A DNA stretch of 64,000 bases from positions 62,001-126,000 of the forward strand of contig JADJHZ010000008.1 in NCBI GenBank assembly GCA_016707205.1, in the 5' to 3' direction. The notes beneath the pieces were generated by a model. The model searched no databases, was not told where the DNA came from, and worked only from the letters and a program-made list of their open reading frames with translations. This document shows positions 1 to 9,315 of the stretch, piece by piece. Position 1 is the first letter of the stretch; every line of letters starts with the position of its first letter. The DNA is from Haliscomenobacter sp. (GTDB lineage Bacteria > Bacteroidota > Bacteroidia > Chitinophagales > Saprospiraceae). A program made the translations under genes and the position numbers.

Positions 1-2
1 AC

Positions 3-2165
3 GAGGAGGAAGACCTGTGGAAGGACGCGCTGGGGTACGTCAACCGGGCGGTGGCCTTCTATTCCGGCCTGGTGGGCGAATACCCCTACCCCCATGCCAC
101 AGCCGTACAGAGCGCGCTGAGCGCAGGCGGCGGCATGGAGTACCCGATGATCACGGTGATCGGGTTGTCGGGCAACGCCCAGGGGCTCGACGAGGTGATC
201 ACCCACGAGGTAGGGCACAACTGGTTCTACGGCGTTCTGGGCTTCAACGAGCGCGACCATGCCTGGATGGATGAAGGGATCAACTCTTACTACGACCACC
301 GCTACTCCCGCGCCTATTACCCGGGAAGCAGCCTCGACAGCTATGTCCCCGCCTTCCTGCAGGGAGGCTCCAAACTGGAAGCCGGAGAGGCCGCTTACCT
401 TTACCTGGCCCGCCAAAACCGCGACCAGCCGCCGGCAACCTCTTCCGACGGGTTTGATGTCATCAACTATTTTATCCAATCGTACGAAAAGCCGGCCTTC
501 GTCTTCCGCTATCTGGAAAAGTATCTCGGCCGCGAAGCATTCGATGACGCCATACAGGCATTTTACCAGGAATGGAAATTCCGACATCCAGCGCCCGCCG
601 ATCTCCGCGATTTCCTCATCCGAAAAAGCGGCAAAAACCTGGATTGGCTCTTCGACGGCTTTATCCGCAGCAACCAAAGACAGGACTATGCCATCCGGAA
701 CGCGCGCCGGGTAGGCGAGGAACTGGAAGTCGAGATGGTAAACCGGGGAACGATTGCGGGGCCCATTCAACTCGCCGCGCTATCCAGGGATACGCAAACG
801 CGTTGGAGCGAATGGGTGGAGGGCTTTACCGGAGTAAAAACCGTCCAGATACCCGCAGGGCCCTACCAGCAGCTCGTGCTGGATCCCGGGCACTACACCC
901 CCGATTTTCAGCGCCGCAACAACGCTTTGCGCATGAACGGATGGCTTCGAAAAACCGCTCCCCTCCGGCCGGGTATCTGGCCTACGCTGGAGAATGAATC
1001 CTTCACTCAGTTCTTCTTTCAGCCGGCTATCTCCTGGAATGCATACGACGAGTTCCAGTTTGGTCTCTGGATACACAATACGACGATCCCTGGGCCCAGG
1101 TTAAGCTATAGCCTCCTGCCCTTCTACGCGTTCGGAAGCCGGACGCTGACGGGCAACGCCTCCTTCCGCTACCGCTGGCTCCCGCTTTCCGGCCCCTGGC
1201 GCGTCATTGAAGGACATTTAGACGGAAAACAATACGGCTACAAGGAAAACGAAACGCACGCCTATCGCTTGTCCTACCGCCGGATGGCGCCCTCCGTCCG
1301 ATTGGCATTCCGCAGCGGCAAATCTCAAATGTCGGAGCATACGCTTACCGGAGGCCTCGCATGGGTAGATCAGCAGACGCCGCAATTTGGCATAGGAGGT
1401 ATGTACGAAGGAAAAAAGAACGTTACTACCCGCATTCAAACAGCAGCATACGAAGGCAGGAATAACAACGCGCTGCAGCCCGCTAACTGGCGGATCGCAT
1501 GGGAGCGATCTGCTTTGCCGGGATGGAACCAAACGGCCGCTTTTCACAAAGGAAGCCTGGCGTTTGAAATCTCCCCGGCGTACCATCAGGATAAGCGCCT
1601 GCATATCCGCTTGTTTGCCGGGGCATTTCTCGACAACAACCCCTCCCGCAAAGGGCTCAGCCTCCTGCCCAATGCCTGGAGCCTCAGCGGCCAGGGATTT
1701 ACCGACTACCGGTTCGAGGAAAGCTTCATTGGAAGGAACCAGGAGGAAGGTCTTCGGGCACAGCAGATCCACCTCCTGGAAGGAGGTATGAAATTCGCGA
1801 CCGGCCCCGCGCAGCGCCTGGGCCGCTCCAATACCTGGCTGCTCGCGCTAAACCTGCACGCCGACCTGCCCATCCGCTTTCCGTTGGGCCTGCCGGTGCA
1901 AGCCTATTTCGACATGGGCTACAACGGCAGTCAGAAAGGGCAAAACGCCATCCCGCTTGAGAAGCCGTTACTCTGGAGCGGCGGCCTTTCCTTTACAGCG
2001 CTGAGCCAGCGAATCGGCCTGTTTTTTCCTTTGGTTTCTTCCGAAAACATCCGTCAAACCTACGCGCAAAATGGGGCATCCTACGGGAATAAAATCACCT
2101 TTACCCTGGATCTTACCCGGCTGAATTTGCAAAACGCCCTGGAACGTCTAGACCTTAGACGTTAG
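3..2165 (+). CDS. M1-family zinc aminopeptidase (5' end outside window)
   Basis: C-terminal part of a gluzincin aminopeptidase that would trim N-terminal residues from peptides in the periplasm or at the cell surface. The zinc site is visible: HEVGHNWF at about 205-228, then the third ligand Glu in MDEGINSYY about 19 residues later, the HExxH(18)E spacing of family M1. The frame is open from base 3 with no convincing start, so the N-terminus and any signal peptide lie upstream. After the catalytic and helical regions, roughly the last 380 residues are rich in aromatic and alternating residues and resemble an outer-membrane beta-barrel or surface domain, longer than a plain M1 enzyme. The gene ends within an inverted repeat shared with the convergent parC. 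Family call firm, location inferred. Confidence 0.88.
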   Translation, partial: EEEDLWKDALGYVNRAVAFYSGLVGEYPYPHATAVQSALSAGGGMEYPMITVIGLSGNAQGLDEVITHEVGHNWFYGVLGFNERDHAWMDEGINSYYDHRYSRAYYPGSSLDSYVPAFLQGGSKLEAGEAAYLYLARQNRDQPPATSSDGFDVINYFIQSYEKPAFVFRYLEKYLGREAFDDAIQAFYQEWKFRHPAPADLRDFLIRKSGKNLDWLFDGFIRSNQRQDYAIRNARRVGEELEVEMVNRGTIAGPIQLAALSRDTQTRWSEWVEGFTGVKTVQIPAGPYQQLVLDPGHYTPDFQRRNNALRMNGWLRKTAPLRPGIWPTLENESFTQFFFQPAISWNAYDEFQFGLWIHNTTIPGPRLSYSLLPFYAFGSRTLTGNASFRYRWLPLSGPWRVIEGHLDGKQYGYKENETHAYRLSYRRMAPSVRLAFRSGKSQMSEHTLTGGLAWVDQQTPQFGIGGMYEGKKNVTTRIQTAAYEGRNNNALQPANWRIAWERSALPGWNQTAAFHKGSLAFEISPAYHQDKRLHIRLFAGAFLDNNPSRKGLSLLPNAWSLSGQGFTDYRFEESFIGRNQEEGLRAQQIHLLEGGMKFATGPAQRLGRSNTWLLALNLHADLPIRFPLGLPVQAYFDMGYNGSQKGQNAIPLEKPLLWSGGLSFTALSQRIGLFFPLVSSENIRQTYAQNGASYGNKITFTLDLTRLNLQNALERLDLRR

Positions 2166-2208
2166 AGGTTGGACGTTAGAAGAAATTCCATCTAACCTCT
2201 AACGTCTA
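2156..2208. terminator. Inverted repeat holding the stop codons of two convergent genes
   Basis: The arms 2156-2173 and 2191-2208 pair over 18 bp with one G-T pair. The TAG stop of the M1 gene (2163-2165) lies in the left arm and that of parC (2206-2208, minus strand) in the right arm. There is no T-tract, so this is a candidate bidirectional hairpin rather than a classical terminator. The unit GACGTTAGA also occurs twice in direct orientation inside it. Confidence 0.6.
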
Positions 2209-4812
2209 GAACAGCTTGGTCTGACCGCCGTCGTCGAGGTCAAATTCGATGCTATCGCCGGTGTGCAGTTTATCGGGGATTTCGGAAGGATGAATTTCGA
2301 CGACCTCGGTCAGTTTTTGGTCGCTGAGTTTATTGCCGGCAGCTTTCCAGCCTTTGACATCGATAAACTCAGCGAGCCCGAGTTCGCCGCTTATTTTTTT
2401 GTTCCGCACTTTCATGGAGTAACGGATGCGGGGTTCCGGTTTGATGGAGGCAAACAGGAGCCGGGATTCTTTGTGGTCGGACAGGTAGCTGAAGCGCTGA
2501 TCGAGCGAGGTGGTTTCGATATGGAAGCGCTTGACGAGGGTCCAGCCCTTTTGGCCGTCAAAGTGGACGACGCTGACGACCATTTCGGGGTCAAATTTCC
2601 CGATGTGGATTAGTTCATCGGGATTAAAGCGGCGGGTCTGGTCCATTTCCAGCATTTCGTAGGAGCCGTCTTTATACAAAGCGATGAGGTGATCGCCGGT
2701 GTCGAAGTCGCCCAGATAGCGGCCGCGTTCGTCGGTGTTCAGTTTGCCGCTGACTTCATCCATCCACATCTGAAGCGCGCCGAGGGTAGACTTACCCATA
2801 GCTTTCCGGGTGATTTTGCGCACCGGGAAGCGGCTTACGATATTCCCCTGGGAGGTCCGGCCTTTGATCGCCAGTTCGCCGAAATCGAAGTCGAAATTTT
2901 TCTTTTTTGCCCGGCAGTTCGGGCTGAGCTGGATGTTCACGACTTCGGCTTCCCCATTCGGGTGGGCGCTGAAGTAGAGGGATTTGGACCCTTTGGCGCC
3001 GGTGGTGAGGTCGTATTCCCGGTCGCGGGTAATAGCGGTTACATTGAACCGCTTGGCGTAGGACCTGCCGGTGCCGGCATCCAGGTAAATTTGGTTGTAG
3101 GTGGTGCGGTCGTCGCTTTTTTTCCAAACGGCTACGTGGATAATGTCCTTGCCTACAAAGGTCTTGTCTGCAATCCGGGTGACGACGAACTTGCCATCGG
3201 CCCGGAACACGATGATATCGTCGATATCGGAGCAATCGCAGACGAACTCGTCCTTTTTCATCGCATAGCCGACGAAGCCGTCCGTGCGGTTGACGTACAG
3301 CTTGGAGTTATTGGCGACCACTTCGGTGGCCTGAATCGAATCGAGGGCGGTGATTTTGGTTTTGCGCTCCCGGCCTTTGCCGTATTTTTCCAGGAGGCGG
3401 CGGTAATAGGCGATGCTGAAGTCGGTCAGATGGTCCAGATTGTAGCGCACCTGCCGGATTTCTTCCTCCAGGGCGGCGATCATCTCGTCGGCTTTAAAGG
3501 AATTGTATTTGGAGATGCGTTTGATCTTGATTTCGGTGAGCTTGACGATATCGTCCTGCGTAATGTCGCGCATCAGGCGCAGGCGGGAGTCGCCGGGCTG
3601 AGGGTTATCGGAAGGACACGCGACGTAGCGGCGAAGTTCGCGATCGATGGTTTCGAGCACTTCTTCCCAGGACTCGCACTCCTCGATCTCGTGGTAGATG
3701 CGGTTTTCGATGAACACCTTTTCCAGGCTGGCGAGGTGCCATTTTTCCAGAAGTTCGTGTTCTTTGATCTCCAGTTCGCGGCGCAGAAGGTCGCGGGTTT
3801 GGAACGTGCAGCGTTCGAGGATCTCTTGGACGGAGAGGAAATGGGGTTTGTCGTCGATGATGATGCAGGCGTTGGGGGAAATAGATACTTCGCAATCAGA
3901 GAAGGCGAACAGGGCGTCGATGGCCACATCGGGCGAAACCCCGGCAGCCAGTTCGACGAGGACTTCTACTTCCTGTGCCGTATTATCGGTGACCTGTTTG
4001 ATCTTGATTTTGCCTTTATCGTTGGCTTTGATGATGCTTTCGATCAGGGAAGTGGTCGTTACGCCATAGGGAAGTTCGCGGATGGCGATGAGATTTTTGT
4101 CCAGTTTCTCGAGGCGAGCCCGGGCTTTGATCCGGCCGCCCCGCCGGCCATTCTGGTAGTCGGATACGTCGATGAGTCCGCCAGTGAGAAAGTCGGGGTA
4201 AATAATCGCGCTTTTCCCCTCGAGGATGGCGATGGAGGCGTCGACGAGTTCGATAAAGTTGTGGGGAAGGATCTTGGTCGAAAGCCCTACGGCAATCCCT
4301 TCCGCTCCCTGAGCCAGCAGGAGGGGAAATTTCATGGGCAGCACCACGGGCTCGCGTTTGCGGCCGTCGTAGGAGAGCTGCCATTCGGTGGTTTGGGGAT
4401 TAAAGGCTACTTCCAGGGCGAATTTGGACAGGCGGGCCTCGATATAACGGGATGCGGCGGCGCTGTCGCCGGTGAGTACGTTGCCCCAGTTTCCCTGCGT
4501 ATCGATGAGCAGGTCTTTCTGCCCCATATTGACCAGGGCGTCGCCGATAGCGGCGTCGCCGTGGGGATGGAATTGCATGGTTTGGCCGATGATGTTGGCT
4601 ACCTTGTGGTAGCGGCCGTCGTCCATGTCCCGCATGGAGTGCAGGATGCGGCGCTGCACCGGCTTCAGGCCGTCTTCAATGGCAGGAACGGCCCGTTCGA
4701 GAATGACGTAGGAAGCATAGTCCAGAAAATAGTCCTGGTACATCCCTTGCAGCGGAACGAGCCCATTCGGTCCATTTTCCTTCTCCTGCCCATTCTGGTG
4801 CGGTTCTGTCAT
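2206..4812 (-). CDS. parC: DNA topoisomerase IV subunit A
   Basis: Type IIA topoisomerase breakage-rejoining subunit; with ParE it decatenates daughter chromosomes. The N-terminal domain starts after a short polar leader at DYASYVILERAVPAIEDGLK; the winged-helix core has QFHPHGDAAIGDALV and the catalytic tyrosine in AAASRYIEARL. A tower/coiled-coil region follows around residues 330-470 and a C-terminal beta-propeller-like region from about 500. No GyrA box (QRRGGxG) is visible, and the length of 868 residues fits Bacteroidota ParC rather than GyrA. No parE is in the window. Its antisense strand is open over almost the whole gene, a composition effect. Start at 4812 gives the expected N-terminus. 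Confidence 0.93.
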   Translation of the reverse strand: MTEPHQNGQEKENGPNGLVPLQGMYQDYFLDYASYVILERAVPAIEDGLKPVQRRILHSMRDMDDGRYHKVANIIGQTMQFHPHGDAAIGDALVNMGQKDLLIDTQGNWGNVLTGDSAAASRYIEARLSKFALEVAFNPQTTEWQLSYDGRKREPVVLPMKFPLLLAQGAEGIAVGLSTKILPHNFIELVDASIAILEGKSAIIYPDFLTGGLIDVSDYQNGRRGGRIKARARLEKLDKNLIAIRELPYGVTTTSLIESIIKANDKGKIKIKQVTDNTAQEVEVLVELAAGVSPDVAIDALFAFSDCEVSISPNACIIIDDKPHFLSVQEILERCTFQTRDLLRRELEIKEHELLEKWHLASLEKVFIENRIYHEIEECESWEEVLETIDRELRRYVACPSDNPQPGDSRLRLMRDITQDDIVKLTEIKIKRISKYNSFKADEMIAALEEEIRQVRYNLDHLTDFSIAYYRRLLEKYGKGRERKTKITALDSIQATEVVANNSKLYVNRTDGFVGYAMKKDEFVCDCSDIDDIIVFRADGKFVVTRIADKTFVGKDIIHVAVWKKSDDRTTYNQIYLDAGTGRSYAKRFNVTAITRDREYDLTTGAKGSKSLYFSAHPNGEAEVVNIQLSPNCRAKKKNFDFDFGELAIKGRTSQGNIVSRFPVRKITRKAMGKSTLGALQMWMDEVSGKLNTDERGRYLGDFDTGDHLIALYKDGSYEMLEMDQTRRFNPDELIHIGKFDPEMVVSVVHFDGQKGWTLVKRFHIETTSLDQRFSYLSDHKESRLLFASIKPEPRIRYSMKVRNKKISGELGLAEFIDVKGWKAAGNKLSDQKLTEVVEIHPSEIPDKLHTGDSIEFDLDDGGQTKLF

Positions 4813-5351
4813 AATGCGTTGGCTTTAGCGCGATCAAAGATCGAAAATATAAATTCTTATCCCAAACCGGAAGCAGGAACTTGGCCCTGGCAAATAAAAT
4901 GGAAGGCGTTTTCCTGTTTTTCGCGCAGCTTGTTCATGCATTGGGCTCAAATGAACTTCCAGTTATTTATCAAATAAAATTTTAAAACAAAAATAACAAA
5001 AAAATTAAAAATAAAACATTTTTTATCAAAAAAGCTAGCCCGTAAAGAAAGTCGATAAAAAGAACTTGCATCGGTTCTTTGTACCGAAAATCGCTCAACT
5101 CCCCTGCAAAACAGGCAGCGAAAGACGCCGGCAAATCGTTCCTTAAATAGCGGAACGTTGCGGCTTTTCCGGGAAATGCTATACAGCGGACGCTTGCGGG
5201 CTTGGTAATCTCCGGCAATAGGATTAATTTTAAGGGTTTAAGAGCTAGGGGCTAGGGAGGTGTTTGTCTTTTATGCTCCTTTTCTGGGTACAATCCGGTT
5301 GCATCCGCCTTATTCCAATAGTGCGGGGCCGGAACGCCAAACTTCCTGAGC
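4813..5351. other. Divergent intergenic region, parC / ECF sigma
   Basis: 539 bp between divergent genes, very AT-rich at about 4965-5040. I see no convincing gene or complete TTG/TAnnTTTG promoter pair. A direct repeat of GCTAGGG lies at 5244-5257, one of the short word-like repeats seen elsewhere in the window. Confidence 0.5.
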
Positions 5352-5924
5352 ATGGAAATTGTATTGCCGGCCAATTTTGACGAGGAAGACCTCATCCGGG
5401 CGTGCGCCCGCAACGAGCGTTGGGCTCAGCAGGTGTTGTACGAAGAGTACTACGGCCGAATGATGGCAGTTTGCCTCCGGTATGCCAACAACGAGGAAGA
5501 CGCTCTGGACATCTTGCACGAGGCGTTCATCAAGGTGTTCCAGCACATCAACCGCTACCAGGCAGGTACGTCGCTTACGGCCTGGATCCGGCGGATTATT
5601 GTGAATACGGCGATCGACTTCTACCGCAAAAGCATCCGGCGGCGCACCGAAGACATCGACCAGGCCGGCAACCTGACCAACGGAGATGCCGACGCCGTAA
5701 GCCAATGCACCGAGCAGGAAATCCTGGAAGCAATCCAGCAATTAACCCCGGCGTATCGGGCAACCTTTAACTTATACGTAATCGAAGGATATTCGCACAA
5801 AGAAATAGCTGACTTACTGGACATTACCGAGAGTACTTCCAGATCCAATCTGGTTAAAGCCCGGTTGAAACTGAAAGAGATCCTGACCAGCAGAATGTAC
5901 GGACATGGGAACCAAGAAGTTTGA
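5352..5924 (+). CDS. ECF-type RNA polymerase sigma factor
   Basis: Sigma-70 family, ECF type, 190 residues. Region 2 is at about residues 25-95 (LHEAFIKVFQHINRY then AWIRRIIVNTAIDFYRK) and region 4 at about 125-180 (YSHKEIADLLDITESTSRS), the helix-turn-helix that reads the -35 element. It directs transcription of an unknown regulon. The last 20 bases overlap the start of the next gene, which encodes a membrane-anchored protein, the usual arrangement of a sigma factor with its controlling partner. A lower-case run of related words (GCTAGGG) lies upstream; no promoter could be assigned. Confidence 0.9.
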   Translation: MEIVLPANFDEEDLIRACARNERWAQQVLYEEYYGRMMAVCLRYANNEEDALDILHEAFIKVFQHINRYQAGTSLTAWIRRIIVNTAIDFYRKSIRRRTEDIDQAGNLTNGDADAVSQCTEQEILEAIQQLTPAYRATFNLYVIEGYSHKEIADLLDITESTSRSNLVKARLKLKEILTSRMYGHGNQEV

Positions 5925-7380
5925 CGACATCATTCGCGGGAAGCTAAACCATCTGGAAGCGCCTTATCGCCCGGAGCATTGGAACGCCTTTTCCAGGGAG
6001 TTGGATAAAATCCATACTCCGGCGGCCGGAGTTAACCCACACGACGAATGGATCGACCGTCAGATTTCCCAAAAGATTACCCGCGTTCGCGTTCCCGGTT
6101 CGCCTTCTTCTTCCTGGCCTTTGCTGGAAAAGCGACTTCAGGAGCAGGCTCAGATCCGGCAGCGCCTCCTCATCTACAAAACCCTGGAAGTCAGCCTTCT
6201 CTTGCTGCTCCTGATCAGCTTGTGGCAATGGCAGCCGGTATGGAACCAAACCCATTTCCCTATCGAACTCCTTCATGGGAAGCGGCGCCATGCCGAGCCC
6301 CCGGCAACCCAACCTGCTCCTAACCGCAGCGCTCCGGTTGCCTCCAACGAGGCGGCTTTCCCCCAAGCATCTGCTGACTATTCAACCGAACCCACTCTTA
6401 CCCCCCAGGCGGCTGAGTTTTCTTCTGCTGCGGGTTATTGGGCTAGAAGCAAACAAAGAGATCCGGCGCTCCAGGCTCCTGTCGACAAGTTGCCACAAAC
6501 GAATATTCCCAACGCCCTGGCCAGTATAGAAGTGCCGGAGGGTTCGCTAAAAGCCCTGGACGAACAGGCTCAGGCAGAGCCCGGCATCATAAGGGAAGGC
6601 ATTTTTTCGATGCCGGTAATCGCTTCCCCGTTGTTCCTGCCCGAAGCGCTGATGGAAGGGGAAAATGAAGATTCCGGCATTGAATACCGCACCCCTCCCA
6701 AACGGGCGTTTCTCAATATCGCCATGCTGGGCGGCGCCGACTACAACCGGGTGATGACTCCGCCTAATTACGAGTTTCGCATTCGGGGCTTCGATCAATA
6801 TACCCTGGGGTATGGTGGCGGCATTTTGCTGGGCATGGAGTACGGCCGCCTCGAAATAGGCTCCGGATTCGTGTATTCGGCTAAGCAATACACCCCGCTT
6901 CCCGTTATTTTTATCAAGGGCAATGCCCAAAAAGGCTTCGTGGGCGAAAAGCTTCAGCGCGTTCAGCTCAATCTGGTCAACCTGCCGGTATACGTCCGGT
7001 ACGACGCGATCAAAAAAGACAAATGGAGAGCGTACGTTACCGGTGGCGCGTCGCTTCAAATAGCGATGGAAGCCAACTATTTCATCTCTCCGCCCATCAC
7101 ACTCCCTCCGCCTGCAACCCAAACTCCGGTCATCGAATCGGAGATCCGGAGCCTTACCAATAGCGGCCTGTTGGAAGGCGGCCCGTTTAAAGAGAACAGC
7201 TACGTGACCGCTAATTTGGGATTTGGGGTCGAGCACTTTGTCTCTGAGCGATGGAGCATTTTTACTCAGCCAACCTACCACCAATCCATCGGTTATTTTT
7301 CCAACGGGCTTGGCCCCAACCGGGACCGCATCCATACCCTATCGCTATGGACAGGCATCCGGGTGCGCTTGCTGGATTAA
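5905..7380 (+). CDS. Membrane-anchored protein with outer-membrane beta-barrel domain, probable sigma regulator
   Basis: Begins 20 bases inside the sigma gene, so the two are translationally coupled. Layout: a cytoplasmic N-terminus of about 92 residues containing two related short helices (PEHWNAFSRELDKI and SSSWPLLEKRLQE), one transmembrane helix at about 93-109 (Leu-rich), a Pro/Ala/Gln-rich stretch of about 120 residues able to span the periplasm, and a C-terminal domain from about residue 260 with the Gly/Tyr pattern of an eight-stranded outer-membrane beta-barrel (PF13568-like), including GGGILLGMEYGRLEIGSGF. By position the N-terminus would bind the sigma factor as an anti-sigma; that is inference, no classical anti-sigma motif is present. 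Confidence 0.7.
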   Translation: MGTKKFDDIIRGKLNHLEAPYRPEHWNAFSRELDKIHTPAAGVNPHDEWIDRQISQKITRVRVPGSPSSSWPLLEKRLQEQAQIRQRLLIYKTLEVSLLLLLLISLWQWQPVWNQTHFPIELLHGKRRHAEPPATQPAPNRSAPVASNEAAFPQASADYSTEPTLTPQAAEFSSAAGYWARSKQRDPALQAPVDKLPQTNIPNALASIEVPEGSLKALDEQAQAEPGIIREGIFSMPVIASPLFLPEALMEGENEDSGIEYRTPPKRAFLNIAMLGGADYNRVMTPPNYEFRIRGFDQYTLGYGGGILLGMEYGRLEIGSGFVYSAKQYTPLPVIFIKGNAQKGFVGEKLQRVQLNLVNLPVYVRYDAIKKDKWRAYVTGGASLQIAMEANYFISPPITLPPPATQTPVIESEIRSLTNSGLLEGGPFKENSYVTANLGFGVEHFVSERWSIFTQPTYHQSIGYFSNGLGPNRDRIHTLSLWTGIRVRLLD

Positions 7381-7387
7381 ATGTTTC

Positions 7388-8197
7388 ATGAATAGCTATT
7401 TCATCGATCTCCCTTCCGGCAGGGTATTTTACCGGAAATGGGGAGAAGGCAGACAGGTGTTCATCGGATTGCATGGGTTCGAAACCGATAGCCATTGTTT
7501 CCAGCCCCTTGCTGCGCATTTGCGGCCCGGTCAGTGCCTGATTGCTCCTGATCTTCCCTGGCACGGCCAGACGCAGTGGCGGGATCCTGTCTTTTCCCCA
7601 ACGCATTTAAAGGTTTTGGTAGACGGGATTCTGGCGCAGGAAGGCGTACCCAGGTTTGCCGCTATCGGATATAGCCTGGGCGCCCGTTTGTGGCTTAGCG
7701 CAGCTCCGTTGTTTGCCTCGCCATGGACCGGGCTGATCCTCCTGGCGCCCGAAGGGCTGGCATCGAAGTGGCAGTGGCTCACGGGACCAGCTCCGAACCT
7801 CCTCCGAAGCCTGGGGCGCCGCCTGATCCAAAACCCCGAACGCACGTTGCAGGCGGCGAATTGGGCCGTCCGGACAGGGTTGCTGCAAAGCTATGGATAC
7901 CAATTTCTGCGGCGCAATCTAAAAACCCCAGAGAGCCGACTCCGCCTCCTTCGGAGCTGGGACACCGCGTCGGCATTCCCTGTGCGGAAAAGCGCCCTTG
8001 TACGGTTGTTTCAGGAAAATCCTCATTGGATGATGGAGGTGGTGGCAGGAACCAAAGACCCCCTGCTTCGCCTGGGGAAACTCCGCGAGATTTGCGCCCG
8101 GATCCCGCAAGCAAACCTCTGGGAAGTCGACGCAGGCCACCAGGTAATGCACACTTGTCGGCAATGGGCAGGAATTTTCAGCAGGATGAGCGGATAA
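7388..8197 (+). CDS. Alpha/beta-fold hydrolase
   Basis: 269 residues. Alpha/beta hydrolase with oxyanion strand (FIGLHGFETDSHCF), nucleophile elbow GYSLGARL around residue 97, and a C-terminal His in VDAGHQVMH; the acid is probably the Asp in AGTKDPLLRL. Esterase-, lipase- or acyl-transfer-type chemistry is possible; the substrate cannot be read from sequence. The start at 7388 is chosen because homology begins there, 7 bases after the previous stop; the frame runs open upstream inside the preceding gene. It ends 7 bases before the convergent smpB stop. Confidence 0.8.
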   Translation: MNSYFIDLPSGRVFYRKWGEGRQVFIGLHGFETDSHCFQPLAAHLRPGQCLIAPDLPWHGQTQWRDPVFSPTHLKVLVDGILAQEGVPRFAAIGYSLGARLWLSAAPLFASPWTGLILLAPEGLASKWQWLTGPAPNLLRSLGRRLIQNPERTLQAANWAVRTGLLQSYGYQFLRRNLKTPESRLRLLRSWDTASAFPVRKSALVRLFQENPHWMMEVVAGTKDPLLRLGKLREICARIPQANLWEVDAGHQVMHTCRQWAGIFSRMSG

Positions 8198-8204
8198 GCC
8201 CCCC

Positions 8205-8678
8205 TTACAAGCGGATTTTTTTAAGCTGGTCCATCTCCCGCTTGTTATCGCGTTCCTTGATCGTATCCCGCTTGTCGAACGACTTCTTGCCCTGGGCGAG
8301 CGCAATTTCCAGCTTCACAAAACCGCGCTCGCTAAAGAATAGCCGGTAAGGAGCGATCGTCAATCCTTTTTCAGAGACCCGGCGCTCGAGTTTGCGCAAT
8401 TCGGCGCGGCGCAGCAGCAGTTTGCGCGGACGGCGAGGTTCGTGATTCGCGTACGTGCCGTTATCGTATTCCGCAATGTACATATTTCGAATAATCAGCT
8501 CCCCCTGGTCAAAGGTACAGTATGCGTCGCTGAGGTTCACTTTGCCCTGGCGGATCGATTTGATCTCGGTCCCTTGCAATACCATGCCCGCCTCGTAGGT
8601 TGTTACGAAGTGGTATTCGAACCGCGCCCTCCGGTTGAGGATCTCCGGCGTGTTGGCATTTTTCTTTTTCTCGCTCAT
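8205..8678 (-). CDS. smpB: SsrA-binding protein
   Basis: 157 residues, typical length. SmpB binds tmRNA and brings it to stalled ribosomes in trans-translation. Recognisable stretches are NRRARFEYHFVTTYEAGMVL, QGTEIKSIRQGKVNLSDAYC and the basic, disordered C-terminal tail (KRDTIKERDNKREMDQLKKI) that enters the mRNA channel. Convergent with the hydrolase gene. No tmRNA gene was seen in this window. Confidence 0.96.
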   Translation of the reverse strand: MSEKKKNANTPEILNRRARFEYHFVTTYEAGMVLQGTEIKSIRQGKVNLSDAYCTFDQGELIIRNMYIAEYDNGTYANHEPRRPRKLLLRRAELRKLERRVSEKGLTIAPYRLFFSERGFVKLEIALAQGKKSFDKRDTIKERDNKREMDQLKKIRL

Positions 8679-8715
8679 AGCGCAATATAAACGGCGGATC
8701 AGTTGGAAAGTTCCG

Positions 8716-9030
8716 TCAGCCCAATTTTACCGCTGTGCCGTAAGCTAAAATTTCCGAGGCGCCCTGCATGATCTGCGAACTGGCAAACCGGACATTGATC
8801 ACCGCGTCGGCGCCAATGCGTTCGGCATCGGCAATCATGCGGTCGATGGCTTCCTCGCGGGCATTGGCCATCAGCTTGGTGTACTCGTCAATCTCTCCTC
8901 CAATAATCCCTCTGAAAACCGCTGAAATGTCGCGTCCGATATGCCTTGCCCGCACGGTGCTGCCGCGGGCGATGTCGATGACTTCAATGATCTCCCGTCC
9001 AGGGACGAAATCGGTATTCGTAATCAGCAT
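8716..9030 (-). CDS. YbjQ/UPF0145 family protein
   Basis: 104 residues. Starts at MLITNTDFVPGREIIEVID, the conserved beginning of the UPF0145 family, followed by the Gly-rich RHIGRDISAVFRGIIGGEI and the pattern ERIGADAVINVRF. The family forms small beta-rich oligomers of unknown function. The frame stays open for 36 more codons upstream, but those residues are low in similarity to the family, so 9030 is used. Stands alone between smpB and a hairpin-rich intergenic region. Confidence 0.85.
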   Translation of the reverse strand: MLITNTDFVPGREIIEVIDIARGSTVRARHIGRDISAVFRGIIGGEIDEYTKLMANAREEAIDRMIADAERIGADAVINVRFASSQIMQGASEILAYGTAVKLG

Positions 9031-9131
9031 GGCTGCTCTTTTTTGAACAGCTAAGGTAAGAGAAAGTAGGGAAAAATGCGGGAGTAGTTGGACAGATTGC
9101 AGCGGTTTGCGTCGGGAGACGCACAGATAGG

Positions 9132-9242
9132 GGTTCAAGTCTGGAGACTTGAACCAGCGGGGTCTTGCCCCTGGCCGCCAAAAAAGAAAATTTCATGCTG
9201 AGGGCAAAGACTGGTCTTTTGAGACAGCCTCAGCGGGGTCTT
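9132..9242. repeat. Intergenic hairpin and 12-bp direct repeat pair
   Basis: A hairpin has arms 9132-9142 and 9145-9155 (11 bp, perfect, GGTTCAAGTCT). It is followed by CAGCGGGGTCTT at 9155-9166, repeated exactly at 9231-9242 after a second G-rich segment. This resembles dispersed intergenic palindromic repeats. No gene is visible between 9031 and 9315. Confidence 0.55.
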
Positions 9243-9315
9243 AAACCCGGGGGATAGGCTTGAATCCGAAGGAATGGCGCCTTTCGCCTCAAGCCTAACG
9301 CCTTTTTCCCCTCTT

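Noticed and set aside
2689..4977. 762-codon open frame on the plus strand
   Set aside because: Exact antisense of parC. Its translation is Gly/Val/Phe-rich with no domain; parC matches its family over the full length.
4982..5218. 78-codon minus-strand frame with a hydrophobic end
   Set aside because: The hydrophobic end comes from an A/T-rich run read as Phe/Leu/Ile; no start signal or family support.
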